64,000 nucleotides of DNA from CAVRUZ01 sp963724495 (GTDB lineage Bacteria; Actinomycetota; Actinomycetes; Propionibacteriales; DAIQRJ01): positions 1 to 64,000 of the forward strand of contig CAVRUZ010000002.1 of the NCBI GenBank assembly GCA_963724495.1, given 5' to 3'. Positions 25,986-35,269 of the stretch are shown piece by piece (position 1 is the stretch's first letter; every line of letters starts with the position of its first letter). The position numbers were made by a program, and so were the translations under genes. Below the pieces are notes generated by a model. It worked only from the letters and a program-made list of their open reading frames with translations, ran no database searches and was not told the origin of the DNA.

Positions 25986-26437
25986 TAGGAGAGAGAGTTG
26001 GGAGAACGTCCTGCGGTCAAGTGAGGTACTCCATCGGGAGGCCCGCACGATTTGCGGGCAGCTTCCCGGCGCCGAGATCGGCTGGTGTCAGCTGGTGGGC
26101 GGCACCGGGCGGGTGGGGGAGTTGGCGCGACGGCCTTGGGTGACAGTCATGGCTTTCTCCCTCCGCTCCGGGCCCAACGGACCAGGTGAACAGTCCGGCA
26201 AGCGTCCCCTACGCCCGGGGTTGTGGCAACCCGTTATGTCCGTCGGCCGGGTCTGACGGGCACAACAGCACGCCCCGCTGCGCCGCCGGCACGTGCCCGA
26301 ACGGGCTCCCACTGGATCATTTCGGGCGCGAGCGTGCCGTGCTCTGGTGGAATGGCGGGAGACACTCGTTCGTCCACACTCAGAATCAGGGTGGACACGT
26401 CCCCGCACCGGCCGCCAGCCCCGAGGAGCACCGCATC
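25986..26437. other. 450-base region upstream of the moxR operon
   Basis: There is no recognisable protein here. A 20-codon frame on the minus strand (26088-26150, MTVTQGRR and on) has a fair ribosome site (GGGAG) but no other support. The region should carry the promoters of the RIO kinase gene and of the moxR operon. Confidence 0.4.
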
Positions 26438-27496
26438 GTGACGACCAGCAGCACGCAGGAGGTCGATGTCACTCAGGACCAGGTCGGCGATGCCATCGCC
26501 GAGGTGAGGCGGGTGATCGTCGGCCAGCAGCACATGGTCGACCAGCTGATGGTGTCCCTTCTCGCCCGTGGTCACTGCCTGCTCGAGGGCGTCCCTGGCG
26601 TGGCCAAGACGCTGGCGGTCCGCACCTTCGCCACCGTGGTCGGCGGCTCGTTCGCCCGCCTGCAGTTCACCCCCGACCTGGTGCCGAGCGACATCGTCGG
26701 TACCCGGATCTACCGGCCGAGCCGCGAGGGCTTCACCACCGAGCTGGGACCGGTGTTCGTGAACTTCGTCCTCGCCGACGAGGTCAACCGGGCTCCGGCG
26801 AAGGTGCAGTCGGCGATGCTGGAGCTGATGGCGGAGCGGCAGGTGTCCATCGGCGGTGAGACCCACCCGCTTCCGCAGCCGTTCATCCTCATCGCGACGC
26901 AGAACCCGATCGAGTCGGAGGGCGTCTACCCGCTGCCGGAGGCGCAGCGCGACCGGTTCCTCATGAAGGTCGACGTGCCGCTGCCCGATGCGGGCGAGGA
27001 GGCCACGATCCTGCAGCGGATGGCGGTCGACCCACCGCAGGCGCGGCAGATCCTCGACCCCCAGCGCATCCTGGTACTGCAGAAGCAGACCGAGAAGGTC
27101 TTCGTGCACGACCTGGTCGCCGACTACATCGTCCGGCTGACGATGTCGACGCGCCGCCCGTCGCAGTACGGACTGGCCGAGCTCGACGGCGTGATCGCCA
27201 ACGGTGCCTCGCCGCGATCGACGCTCGGGCTGATGGCCGCGTCCCGGGCCACCGCGCTGGTGCGCGGTCGTGACTACGTGCTCCCGCAGGACGTGCAGGA
27301 CGTCGCCCACGACGTGATGCCGCACCGCATGGTGCTCACGTTCGACGCCATCGCCGAGGGCATCGAGACGTCAGCGGTCGTGAACCGGGTCCTCGAGGTC
27401 GTCCCACCACCACGCCCGGTCTGGCGCCAAGGCGGTCCGCGACCGAGCGGGCAGTCGCAGCCGCACGCCTCGGCCGGCCAGCCAGAGTTCCGCTGA
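26438..27496 (+). CDS. MoxR-type AAA+ ATPase
   Basis: A 352-residue MoxR chaperone-like ATPase. It has Walker A GVPGVAKT (51-58), Walker B FVNFVLADEVNRAP, sensor 1 FILIATQNPIESEG and the arginine-finger region LPEAQRDRFLMKV. Together with DUF58 and VWA partners it is thought to help metal insertion or assembly of a client complex. I chose GTG at 26438: it follows GAGGAG, and the frame upstream lacks family similarity. DUF58 starts 13 bases downstream. Confidence 0.94.
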   Translation: MTTSSTQEVDVTQDQVGDAIAEVRRVIVGQQHMVDQLMVSLLARGHCLLEGVPGVAKTLAVRTFATVVGGSFARLQFTPDLVPSDIVGTRIYRPSREGFTTELGPVFVNFVLADEVNRAPAKVQSAMLELMAERQVSIGGETHPLPQPFILIATQNPIESEGVYPLPEAQRDRFLMKVDVPLPDAGEEATILQRMAVDPPQARQILDPQRILVLQKQTEKVFVHDLVADYIVRLTMSTRRPSQYGLAELDGVIANGASPRSTLGLMAASRATALVRGRDYVLPQDVQDVAHDVMPHRMVLTFDAIAEGIETSAVVNRVLEVVPPPRPVWRQGGPRPSGQSQPHASAGQPEFR

Positions 27497-27509
27497 TCGC
27501 CGTGACGCC

Positions 27510-28520
27510 ATGAGCACGATCATCAGCCGCAACGCCGGCTCCGATCCCGGTGGCCTGACGCCGGCTCAGCTGCGTGCTCGGCAGGCGCCGGAGATGGCGC
27601 TGCGCCGCCTGGAGCTGACGATCGTGCGCAAGCTCGACGGCTTCCTGCACGGCGAGCACCTGGGCATCCTGCCGGGTCCCGGCACCGAGCTGGCCGAGGC
27701 TCGGCTGTACCGGCCCGGTGAGGACGACGTGCGGCGCATGGACTGGGCGGTCACCGCCCGCACCACCGAGCCGCATGTCCGCGACGTCATCTCCGACCGT
27801 GAACTCGAGACCTGGGCACTGGTCGACCTGTCCGGCTCGATGGACTTCGGCACCACCGACCTGGAGAAGCGCGACCTCGCGATCGCGTCGGTCGCCACGA
27901 TCGGCTACCTCACGATGAAGATGGGCGACCGGTTCGGCGGCTTCGTCCTGCGTAGCGGGCAGCTGGCGCGCTGGCCGGCCCGGTCGGGGCGGATGGCTCT
28001 GCACGCGTTCCTTCGGAGCCTGTTCGACACGCCGCGCAACGTCGAGGGGTCGGTGAGCGACCTGACGACGGCGATGGAGCAGATGGCGCGGGCAAACCCA
28101 CGCCGCGGCCTGCGGCTCGTGGTCTCGGACTTCCTCGACGGGATCCTCACCGACGACTCGCAGCCGCTGCCGTGGGAGCGCGCGATGAAGCGCCTCTCGA
28201 TCCGCCACCAGGTGCTGGCCGTCACGGTGAGCGATCCGATGGAGCAGGCGATCCCGAACGTGGGCGTCCTCCTGGTCACCGACCCCGAGACCGGCGAGTC
28301 CCGCGAGATCGACACCGGCAGTAGGCGAACGCGCGAGCAGTTCTCGGCCGTGGCGGCTGCTCACCGGGAGCGCGTTAGCAGCACCCTGCGACGATGTGGT
28401 GCGGCACACCTGGAGCTGTCGACCTCGAGGGACTGGGTGATGGACATCGCCAGGTTCGCCCTGACCTACCGTCGCGTGGCGGGCTCGCTGCACCCGACCA
28501 CACCCGTGGAGTCGCCATGA
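27510..28520 (+). CDS. DUF58 domain protein (MoxR partner)
   Basis: A 336-residue DUF58 protein with a degenerate von Willebrand A fold. The diagnostic segment ARLYRPGEDDVRRMDWAVTA is followed by the MIDAS-like VDLSGSMDFG, then FLRSLFDTPRN and LVVSDFLDGI. There are no membrane helices. It acts with the MoxR ATPase and the membrane VWA protein. Its stop overlaps the next start (ATGA at 28517-28520), indicating translational coupling. Confidence 0.93.
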   Translation: MSTIISRNAGSDPGGLTPAQLRARQAPEMALRRLELTIVRKLDGFLHGEHLGILPGPGTELAEARLYRPGEDDVRRMDWAVTARTTEPHVRDVISDRELETWALVDLSGSMDFGTTDLEKRDLAIASVATIGYLTMKMGDRFGGFVLRSGQLARWPARSGRMALHAFLRSLFDTPRNVEGSVSDLTTAMEQMARANPRRGLRLVVSDFLDGILTDDSQPLPWERAMKRLSIRHQVLAVTVSDPMEQAIPNVGVLLVTDPETGESREIDTGSRRTREQFSAVAAAHRERVSSTLRRCGAAHLELSTSRDWVMDIARFALTYRRVAGSLHPTTPVESP

Positions 28521-29470
28521 GCTTCCTCGCACCGCTCCGGCTCTGGCTGCTGCTGCTGATCCCGGCGTTGCTCGTTGTGTATGTCCTGATGCAGCGCCGA
28601 CGGCGCAAGTACGCGTTGCGATTCACCAGCGTCGCGCTGCTCGACAAGGTTGCTCCACGTCAGCCCGGCTGGCGTCGCCACGTCGCGGCCGGCCTCGCGC
28701 TCGTGATGGTGGGGCTGCTGTGCGTCGCGTTCGCCAAGCCGGCGAAGCGGGTACGGGTTCCGCAGGAGCGGGCGACGGTCGTCGTGGTCATCGACACGTC
28801 CGGCTCGATGGCCGCCTCCGACGTGACCCCCAGCCGGATCGAGGCGGCTCAGTCGGCGGCGGCGGAGTTCGCCCGGCAGATGCCGGAGAAGTTCAACGTC
28901 GCCCTGGTCGCCTACGACGACGCTCCTCGGCTCGTGGTGCCGCCGACGACCGACCACGAGACGGTCGTGACCGGTGTCCTCAACCTGCAGCTCGGCGGCG
29001 CGACCGCGACCGGTGACGCGCTCGTGGCCGCTCTCGATGCGATCAAGCTCGCACCGGCCGACCCGGCGAATCCGGCCTCGATCGCGCCGGCGCGGATCGT
29101 GCTGCTCTCCGACGGCAAGCAGACCGCGGGTCGCGGCCTCGGCGGCGCGCTCGACCTGGTGAAGGCCGCCAAGGTCCCCGTCTACACGATCTCGTTCGGG
29201 ACGCCGCAGGGCGTCATCTCCGACGGCCCGGTGAACGTGCCCGTCCCCAACGACGAGCCGACGATGCGCCTGATCGCCTCGCAGACCGACGGCAAGTTCT
29301 ACTCGGCCTCGTCCTTGGACCAGCTCAAGGACGTGTACCGCGACATCGGCTCGGCGGTCGGGTACAAGTTCGAGAAGAAGGAGATCACCTCCCGATTCGT
29401 CGGCTACGGCCTGCTCGCGGCCCTGTGCGCCCTCGGACTCTCGCTGGGATTCTTCGGCCGCCTGCCCTGA
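28517..29470 (+). CDS. VWA-domain membrane protein (BatA-like)
   Basis: A 317-residue protein with membrane helices at about residues 8-25 and 55-73, a von Willebrand A domain (about 87-285) with intact MIDAS DTSGS (93-97), ATATGDAL and LLSDGKQT, and a C-terminal helix (GYGLLAALCALGLSLGFF). The metal site faces outside or the periplasm-like space. It closes the three-gene moxR operon; no further Bat gene follows. Confidence 0.94.
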   Translation: MSFLAPLRLWLLLLIPALLVVYVLMQRRRRKYALRFTSVALLDKVAPRQPGWRRHVAAGLALVMVGLLCVAFAKPAKRVRVPQERATVVVVIDTSGSMAASDVTPSRIEAAQSAAAEFARQMPEKFNVALVAYDDAPRLVVPPTTDHETVVTGVLNLQLGGATATGDALVAALDAIKLAPADPANPASIAPARIVLLSDGKQTAGRGLGGALDLVKAAKVPVYTISFGTPQGVISDGPVNVPVPNDEPTMRLIASQTDGKFYSASSLDQLKDVYRDIGSAVGYKFEKKEITSRFVGYGLLAALCALGLSLGFFGRLP

Positions 29471-29737
29471 CGTGGGTTCTCGGCGGCCGCGTGCTCCGAG
29501 CCGCTGTGCGTGACACCGTGTGACGCCTGGGGCACAATGACACTGTTGGGGACACTGTTGTGACACCTGCCTGACTGCCAACCGGCGCTCCATCTGCGGA
29601 TGAGGGTGCCGAGGTGAGGTCACCACAAGGCTCTTCCGAAGGACTGCGGACGCTGGGGAAGGCGTTTCCGCGCCTGTCCGGGATCTGCTGCGCCGAGAGC
29701 GCGGCGGTCGCGGGCTGTCCGACGAAGAGGTGGCCCG

Positions 29738-30232
29738 ATGGCGAGCCGAGGCGTGATCTACGTCCACAGTGCGCCGGCCGCAGTGTGCCCGCATGTGGAG
29801 TGGGCCCTGGCCGGTGTGCTCGGCGTGTCCGTCGCCGTCGACTGGACCCGCCAACCCGCTGCTCCCGGCACCTATCGCGCCGAGGTTTCGTGGACCGGCG
29901 ACGCCGGCACCGGCGGCAGGCTGGCTTCGGCTCTCCGCGGCTGGGCGCATGTCCGCTACGAGGTCACCGAAGAACCGTCCGCCGGTGTGGAGGGCGCCCG
30001 CTACTCCTACACGCCCGCCCTCGGCATCTACCACGCCGTGACCGGGCCGCACGGTGACGTGCTCGTGCCGGAAGAGCGGATCAAGGGCGCGCTCGCCCGC
30101 ACGATGCTCGGACAGGTCGACCTGCACGACGAGCTCGACCGGCTGCTCGGCAAGCCCTGGGACGACGAACTCGAACGGTTCCGGCAGGCGGGTGAGTCGG
30201 CGACCGTCCGCTGGTTGCACCGCGTGGGCTGA
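29738..30232 (+). CDS. DUF3145 family protein
   Basis: A 164-residue actinobacterial protein. Marks are GVIYVHSAPAAVCPHVEWAL, VDWTRQPAAPGTYRAEVSW, HVRYEVTEEPS and the end DDELERFRQAGESATVRWLH. In streptomycetes a DUF3145 gene lies next to the fatty acid synthase genes, as here (fabF begins 0.5 kb away on the other strand). The function is unknown. The 267 bases upstream hold no gene but carry several GACACTGTT-like repeats. Confidence 0.92.
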   Translation: MASRGVIYVHSAPAAVCPHVEWALAGVLGVSVAVDWTRQPAAPGTYRAEVSWTGDAGTGGRLASALRGWAHVRYEVTEEPSAGVEGARYSYTPALGIYHAVTGPHGDVLVPEERIKGALARTMLGQVDLHDELDRLLGKPWDDELERFRQAGESATVRWLHRVG

Positions 30233-30247
30233 GCGGTGGCTGCTTCG

Positions 30248-30336
30248 CGTGCGAAACCTGACGCCAGATCGCGCCCGAACCCACGACTGAGCGTGCGTCG
30301 CTGCCGAGGACGACAACTGGCGTCCGATTCGGCACG
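30248..30336. terminator. convergent imperfect palindrome (family D)
   Basis: Arms 30248-30269 (containing CCTGACGCCAGAT) and 30315-30336 (containing AACTGGCGTCCG) pair at 17 of 22 positions around a 45-base centre. It fills the gap between the converging DUF3145 and 30356-30760 genes. I see only this copy. Confidence 0.55.
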
Positions 30337-30355
30337 TGCCCAGCGGGCAAGCCGG

Positions 30356-30760
30356 CTAGAAGGCGGTGCCGGCGTCGAGGCGCCGCCGCAGGAGTTCGGC
30401 GAGATCGATCGAGTCGCCGTCGCGTCCGCCGCGGCCCACCACCAGCGGAGGCTCGCTCGCGGGAACCGAGACCGGGCCGCGCAGGCCGGCATGCCAGGGG
30501 AGCGGTGGGTTCAGCACCACGAAGTCGCCGTCCTGAGTGACCGCGAGGCTGTGGTCGCGTCGGAGGTACCAGCCGGTGCGGTCGGTGCGTATCCGGCGGC
30601 GACGGCCTGGGCGCCGAACGACCAGTGGGCCGGGTGGGATCCCGGCGGCTACGGCGTCGGCGACGAACTGCTGGAGCAGCTTGCCCGCTGCTGCCGCCTC
30701 ACCTCGGCGGCGCAGATCGGCCAGCTCGGCCAGCCGCTCAGCGTTGTCGCGCGGCTCCAC
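30356..30760 (-). CDS. hypothetical protein downstream of fabF
   Basis: A 134-residue soluble protein. It has a helical N-terminus (AERLAELADLRRRGEAAAAG, KLLQQFVADAVAAGIPPGPL), a basic RRPGRRRRIRTDRTGWYLRR stretch and the beta-rich core LAVTQDGDFVVLNPPLPW. It starts with GTG 13 bases after the fabF stop, so it is probably translated from the same message. I do not recognise a named family. The position suggests a link to lipid synthesis, but nothing in the sequence shows one. Confidence 0.7.
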   Translation of the reverse strand: MEPRDNAERLAELADLRRRGEAAAAGKLLQQFVADAVAAGIPPGPLVVRRPGRRRRIRTDRTGWYLRRDHSLAVTQDGDFVVLNPPLPWHAGLRGPVSVPASEPPLVVGRGGRDGDSIDLAELLRRRLDAGTAF

Positions 30761-30773
30761 GGAAGGGTGAGCG

Positions 30774-32036
30774 TCAGGATCCGTCGGGGCGGCCGAACGC
30801 CACCGCTACGTTGTGGCCGCCGAAACCGAACGAGTTGTTGAGGGCTACCGCCGGGCCGTCGGCCTCGGGCAGGTCGCGAACCGTGGTCGCGATGTCCAGT
30901 CGTATGTCGGCATCCTGGTTCTCGAGGTTGATCGTCGGCGGCACCTTGCCGTGCTTGAGGGTGAGCACGGTCTGGATCGATTCGACCGCTCCGGCTGCTC
31001 CGAGCAGGTGGCCCATGGTCGACTTGGGCGCGGTGACGATGACGCGCTCGGCGTGCTCGTCGCCCAGGACCTTGTGAATGGCCCGGCCCTCGGCGGAGTC
31101 GCCCACCGGTGTCGAGGTCGCGTGCGCGTTGATGTGCACCACCTGACCCGGCTTGGCCCCCGCCGCCTCGATCGCCCTGCGCATGGCCATCGTGGCACCG
31201 TGCGCTCCAGGTTCCGGCTGGGCGATGTGGTGCCCGTCGGCCGAGATCCCCGAGCCCAGCACCCGGCCATGGATGGTGGCTCCGCGGGCGGTCGCGTGCT
31301 CCTCGGACTCCAGGATCAGGATGCCGGCGCCCTCGCCGAGGACGAAGCCGTCGCGATCGGCGTCGAACGGCCGGGATGCTCGTTCGGGGTCGTCGTTGCG
31401 CAACGAGAGCGCACGCATGGCAGCGAACGACGCGAGCGGCAACTGGTGGATCACTGCCTCACACCCTCCGACCACGGCCACGTCGGCCTCGCCGGACGAC
31501 ACGTAGTCGAAGCCACGGCCGATCGCCTCGTTGCCCGACGCGCAGGCCGAGACTGGAGCATGGACGGCCCGCCGGGCCTTGAACTCCACCCCGAGCCAAC
31601 CGGCGGCGCCGTTGGGCATGATCATCGGGATGTTGTACGGAGAGATGGCGCGGGGACCGTCGGCCGTCAGCCGGTCGTAGCCGGTGAGCAGCGTGATCAT
31701 GCCGCCGATGCCGGTCGCCACCGACACCACGAGTCGCTCGGGATCGACCTCGCCGTCGGCCACCGGGCCGTACCCGGCATGGGTCCACGCTTCGCGTGCA
31801 GCGATCATCGCCAGCGCTTCGGAGCGGTCGAACCGGCGTAGCTCGTGCTTGGGGAGCGCGTCCTCCGGCTGCACCGCCACCGGCGCGGCGATGCGCGCCG
31901 GCAGGTTCTCGTAGCGCTCCTCGGTCAGAGCCACCACGCCGCTCTTGCCGGCCAGCATCGCCTCCCAGGTGGACGCGACGTCGCCGCCCAGCGGGGTGGT
32001 GGCGCCGAGGCCGGTGATGACGACGCTGCGCGGCAT
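30774..32036 (-). CDS. fabF: beta-ketoacyl-ACP synthase II
   Basis: A 420-residue condensing enzyme that elongates acyl-ACP with malonyl-ACP in type II fatty acid synthesis. The nucleophile is Cys165 (VSACASGNEAIGRG), with catalytic His305 (HINAHATSTP), Lys338 and His343 (PKSTMGHLLGAAGAVES). The glycine-rich end NNSFGFGGHN is intact. The start MPRSVVITGLG follows a strong AAGGAGG. The gene lies directly after acpP, as kasA follows acpM in mycobacteria. Confidence 0.97.
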   Translation of the reverse strand: MPRSVVITGLGATTPLGGDVASTWEAMLAGKSGVVALTEERYENLPARIAAPVAVQPEDALPKHELRRFDRSEALAMIAAREAWTHAGYGPVADGEVDPERLVVSVATGIGGMITLLTGYDRLTADGPRAISPYNIPMIMPNGAAGWLGVEFKARRAVHAPVSACASGNEAIGRGFDYVSSGEADVAVVGGCEAVIHQLPLASFAAMRALSLRNDDPERASRPFDADRDGFVLGEGAGILILESEEHATARGATIHGRVLGSGISADGHHIAQPEPGAHGATMAMRRAIEAAGAKPGQVVHINAHATSTPVGDSAEGRAIHKVLGDEHAERVIVTAPKSTMGHLLGAAGAVESIQTVLTLKHGKVPPTINLENQDADIRLDIATTVRDLPEADGPAVALNNSFGFGGHNVAVAFGRPDGS

Positions 32037-32117
32037 GCTGCGTTCCTCCTTCGCGATCGGTCTGGGCCAATGGAGCAGCGACGGCCGAGTGGTCACCCGG
32101 CCGTCGTCAGTCGCCCG

Positions 32118-32363
32118 TCAGCCCTGTTCGCGCTCGATGTAGGAGACGGCGTCGCCCACGGTCCTGAGGTTCTTCACCTGGTCGTCGGGAATCTTCACAC
32201 CGAACTTCGACTCGGCCGCGACCACGACCTCCACCATCGACAGCGAGTCCACGTCGAGGTCGTCGGTGAACGACTTGTCGAGCTGGACGTCTTCGGCCGA
32301 GACGCCGGCCACCTCGTTGACGATCTCGGCGAGACCGGCGCGGATCTCTTCAGTGCTGGCCAT
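32118..32363 (-). CDS. acpP: acyl carrier protein
   Basis: An 81-residue acidic four-helix carrier. The phosphopantetheine attachment site is Ser40 in DDLDVDSLSMVEVV. The frame starts five codons earlier, but the Met at 32363 follows AAGGGAA at seven bases and is the conserved start. It lies between fabD (188 bases upstream) and fabF (81 bases downstream). Confidence 0.97.
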   Translation of the reverse strand: MASTEEIRAGLAEIVNEVAGVSAEDVQLDKSFTDDLDVDSLSMVEVVVAAESKFGVKIPDDQVKNLRTVGDAVSYIEREQG

Positions 32364-32550
32364 GCAGGTTCCCTTCAACTAAAGCGTGGCGCTCTGCCAT
32401 CGGCTGAGGCGGAGACCCACCGGTTAGGTGGTGTGTTCGGGCAAACCTTAGGGCGTGCAGAGCGCTCGTGGACCGCCGGTCCGGTGCGCGGAAGCGGTCG
32501 CGTCGTCCGCAGCGAACGGAAGGAGGACGTTCGAGCGGGCCGCTGGACGG

Positions 32551-33510
32551 TCAGCTGGTGTGGTCCGCGACGAAGGCACGGGCGTCGTCGAGCTGGTCGG
32601 GCGAGCTCAGCTTGAAGGTGGCAACGCCCGGCAGCCCACGACGGGCGATACCCGCGAGCGTTCCCGCGGGCGTCAGCTCCAGCAGCCCGGTGACCCCGAC
32701 CTCGCGGAGGGTGTCGAGGCAGCGGTCCCACCGCACCGGCGAGCTCACCTGGGCAACCATCCGGTCGAGCGCCTCCGCACCGGTCTCGGGCTCGGCGCCG
32801 TCGGCGTTGGAGATCAGCCGGGTGGCCGGCTTGTTCGGGTTCAGGGTCGACGCGAACGCGGCCAGCTCGGCGACAGCAGGCTGCATGTGCACGGTGTGGA
32901 AGGCGCCCGCGACGCTGAGGGGCACCAGCCTGGCCTTGTCCGGCGGGGCGGCCGCGAGTTGGGCGAGCTGATCGGCCGTCCCGGCTGCCACCACCTGGCC
33001 CGGTCCGTTGTCGTTGGCCGCCGTCAGGCCGGCCGCCTCGATGGCCCGGAGCACGTCGTCGCGATCGCCGCCCACGACCGCGGTCATGCCGGTGTCTCCT
33101 GCCTTCGCCGCGGCCGCAGCCATCGCCTTGCCGCGGACGCTGACGAACCGCATCGCCTCCTCGTCGCCGATGACGCCGGCCAGGGCCGCGACGGCCACCT
33201 CGCCCACGCTGTGACCGGCCAGGATGGTGTCGGCCGGCAGATCGGAGTTCCCGAGCAGGGCACGGGCCGAGAGCAAAGCGCTCGCGACCAGCAGTGGTTG
33301 GGCCACGGCGGTGTCGCGGATGTCGTCTGCGCTCGCTTCCGTGCCGGCGTGGGCGAGGTCCAGTCCGGCGGCCGCCGAGTAGGCGGCCAGCAGAGTCGCG
33401 GACTCCGACGACTCCAGCCAGGGAGCAAGGTAACCGGGGGTCTGGGCACCCTGACCGGGCGCGACGATGGCAAGCACGCGCACACTCTGCCCGACGGGCG
33501 CCGGGTCCAT
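32551..33510 (-). CDS. fabD: malonyl-CoA:ACP transacylase
   Basis: This enzyme loads malonyl groups onto AcpP. It has about 319 residues, with the oxyanion Gln in APGQGAQTPG (17-26), the nucleophile Ser101 in GHSVGEVAVAAL, the catalytic His205 in GAFHTVHM, and Arg126 in SVRGKAM. The start could be ATG at 33510 or GTG at 33483; neither has a strong ribosome site. The gene is divergent from the PHP gene with only 45 bases between, so promoters must overlap the coding ends. The PucR-type regulator gene that often precedes fabD is absent. Confidence 0.93.
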   Translation of the reverse strand: MDPAPVGQSVRVLAIVAPGQGAQTPGYLAPWLESSESATLLAAYSAAAGLDLAHAGTEASADDIRDTAVAQPLLVASALLSARALLGNSDLPADTILAGHSVGEVAVAALAGVIGDEEAMRFVSVRGKAMAAAAAKAGDTGMTAVVGGDRDDVLRAIEAAGLTAANDNGPGQVVAAGTADQLAQLAAAPPDKARLVPLSVAGAFHTVHMQPAVAELAAFASTLNPNKPATRLISNADGAEPETGAEALDRMVAQVSSPVRWDRCLDTLREVGVTGLLELTPAGTLAGIARRGLPGVATFKLSSPDQLDDARAFVADHTS

Positions 33511-33555
33511 GGAGTGGGGACCACGGCGCGTACGGGTGCATGGCAGGCTGCCGCC

Positions 33556-34617
33556 ATGCCAGCGCAGGGTGGTCCCGACAGCGACGCCGGACGCCGGGAC
33601 GCCGCTGCCGCGGACCTGTCGCGGATCGCCTTCCTGCTCGAGCGCACCCGTGCCTCCACCCATCGCGTGCAGGCGTTCCGGCGGGCTTCGGAGGTCGTGC
33701 TCTTCCAGGATCCCGGCGACCTGGCAGCACTGCACGCGGCGGGTCGGCTGACCAAGCTCTCAGGCGTCGGCGCCGTCACCGCCGAGGTGATCGCCGCCGC
33801 CCTCGACGGTGGCAAGCCTGCCTATCTGGCCCAGCTCGAGGCCGAGGACCCGACTCTCCCCGGTGCGGACTCGGCGCTGATGCGGGCCATCCGCGGCGAC
33901 CTGCACACCCACACGGATGCGAGCGACGGCGGCAGTCCCTTGCCCGAGATGGTGGCGGCCGCGGCCGGCCTGGGGCACGAGTACCTGGCGGTGACCGACC
34001 ACTCGCCGCGACTTCGCGTCGCCAACGGCCTGTCCGCCGAACGGCTGCGCGATCAGCTCGATCAGGTCAAGGTGCTCAACGAGAGCGACCCGGGCATCCG
34101 TGTCCTGACTGGCATCGAGGTCGACATCAACGCCAACGGCACTCTCGACCAGACCGACGAGCTCCTTGGCGAGCTGGATGTGGTCGTCGCCTCCGTGCAC
34201 TCGAAGCTCCGGGACGACTCCACCGCGATGACCACCCGGATGGTCCGAGCGGTCATGAATAAGCACACTGACATCCTGGGCCACTGCACCGGCAGGCTTG
34301 TCGAGGGCGATCGTGGCATCCGGCCGGAGAGTTCCTTCGACCACGAAGTCGTCTTCGCGGCCTGCGCTCAGTTCGACGTCGCCGTCGAGATCAACGCCCG
34401 GCCGGAACGGCTGGACCCGCCCCGGCGGCTGCTCCGGGCGGCGGTGGCGGCCGGCTGCCTGTTCTCGCTCGACACCGATGCGCACGCCCCGGGACAGCTG
34501 TCGTGGCAGGGCTACGGCGCGGCCAGGGCCGAGGAGTGCGAGGTTCCATTCGACCGCGTGGTCAACACCTGGCCGGTCGAGAAGTTGCTGGAGTGGACCG
34601 GTCGGCGAGCGGGCTGA
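33556..34617 (+). CDS. PHP-domain phosphoesterase with N-terminal HhH region
   Basis: A 353-residue protein resembling the C-terminal half of PolX. Residues about 15-100 form a helix-hairpin-helix region (RTRASTHRVQAFRRA, LTKLSGVGAVTAEVIAAAL). The PHP metal-binding domain follows, with RGDLHTHTDASDGG, YLAVTDHSPRL, LTGIEVDIN, VVASVHSKLRDD, ILGHCTGRL and LDTDAHAPGQL, so all usual His and Asp ligands are present. It probably hydrolyses a phosphate ester, perhaps in DNA repair. The Met at 33556 is preferred; the frame is open 1.1 kb further upstream only as an antisense shadow of fabD. Confidence 0.88.
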   Translation: MPAQGGPDSDAGRRDAAAADLSRIAFLLERTRASTHRVQAFRRASEVVLFQDPGDLAALHAAGRLTKLSGVGAVTAEVIAAALDGGKPAYLAQLEAEDPTLPGADSALMRAIRGDLHTHTDASDGGSPLPEMVAAAAGLGHEYLAVTDHSPRLRVANGLSAERLRDQLDQVKVLNESDPGIRVLTGIEVDINANGTLDQTDELLGELDVVVASVHSKLRDDSTAMTTRMVRAVMNKHTDILGHCTGRLVEGDRGIRPESSFDHEVVFAACAQFDVAVEINARPERLDPPRRLLRAAVAAGCLFSLDTDAHAPGQLSWQGYGAARAEECEVPFDRVVNTWPVEKLLEWTGRRAG

Positions 34618-34646
34618 CGGCGCAGTGGGCAGGCCAGAGCAGGTCG

Positions 34647-35111
34647 CTAGGGGCGTTGCTTCTTGCCGGCTCTGAGCAGTTCCACCATCTCGGCGATGCG
34701 GTCGGGGCGTTGTTCCGGCCGGCGTTTCGTCGCGTCGATCCAGCGCAGGTAACCACGTCGGTAGAACTGCGCGAGCGAGTCGAAGAACGCCCCGGCGTCG
34801 GGATTCGCCGCCAAGGCAGCGGCGACGTCTGGGGCGAGGTCGTCGCGTTGGGGTCCTTCTGGTGCGATCTCCACCGTGACCTCGTCGCCGACGGCGACCC
34901 CACCGCCGGCGGCCGAGGTCGGGCCCAGGGTGAACCCGAAGCCGTCGCCGGCTGTTTCCAGGAGCGCTCGGATGCGGACGCCGTTGACGGTGCCGGCGAC
35001 GTGGTGGCGTTGCTTGGTGCCCCAGACCTGGTCCGGGTCGAACGGGAGGGGCACCAAGAGCTTGCCCCCGCCCGCGTGGGCGACCGGAACGACGAAACGT
35101 CGAGACTCCAT
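34647..35111 (-). CDS. DUF1905 / YdeI-OmdA domain protein
   Basis: A 154-residue protein. The N-terminal DUF1905 barrel covers about residues 3-85 (LLVPLPFDPDQVWGTKQRHH, VNGVRIRALLE, VAVGDEVTVEIAPEG). The C-terminal OmdA/YdeI-like helical segment contains AFFDSLAQFYRRGYLRWIDA and TKRRPEQRPDRIAEMVELL. Such proteins are of unknown biochemical function, though the OmdA part has been linked to bacteriocin protection. The Met at 35111 has AGGA upstream; an in-frame Met lies eight codons earlier. Confidence 0.85.
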   Translation of the reverse strand: MESRRFVVPVAHAGGGKLLVPLPFDPDQVWGTKQRHHVAGTVNGVRIRALLETAGDGFGFTLGPTSAAGGGVAVGDEVTVEIAPEGPQRDDLAPDVAAALAANPDAGAFFDSLAQFYRRGYLRWIDATKRRPEQRPDRIAEMVELLRAGKKQRP

Positions 35112-35269
35112 GGACACGATCCTGCCATCGGCCATCGCGCGCGGTCGGACCTGTGAGCGTCCCGGCGGCGGAGCTCCGCGTTCCCAGCCGCAGTGTCCAC
35201 AGTCGGTCAGAGCAGGCGGTCCGGGTTCGTCCGGTTGCTGCCCGGAGTGCGAACGGATGGAGTGGTCCT

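Noticed and set aside
26088..26150. 20-residue peptide gene
   Set aside because: A fair ribosome site but no hydrophobic, Cys or conserved pattern; too little to call a gene.
32455..33555. N-terminal extension of the PHP gene to 720 residues
   Set aside because: The extra 367 codons are antisense to fabD. The PHP protein is complete from the Met at 33556.
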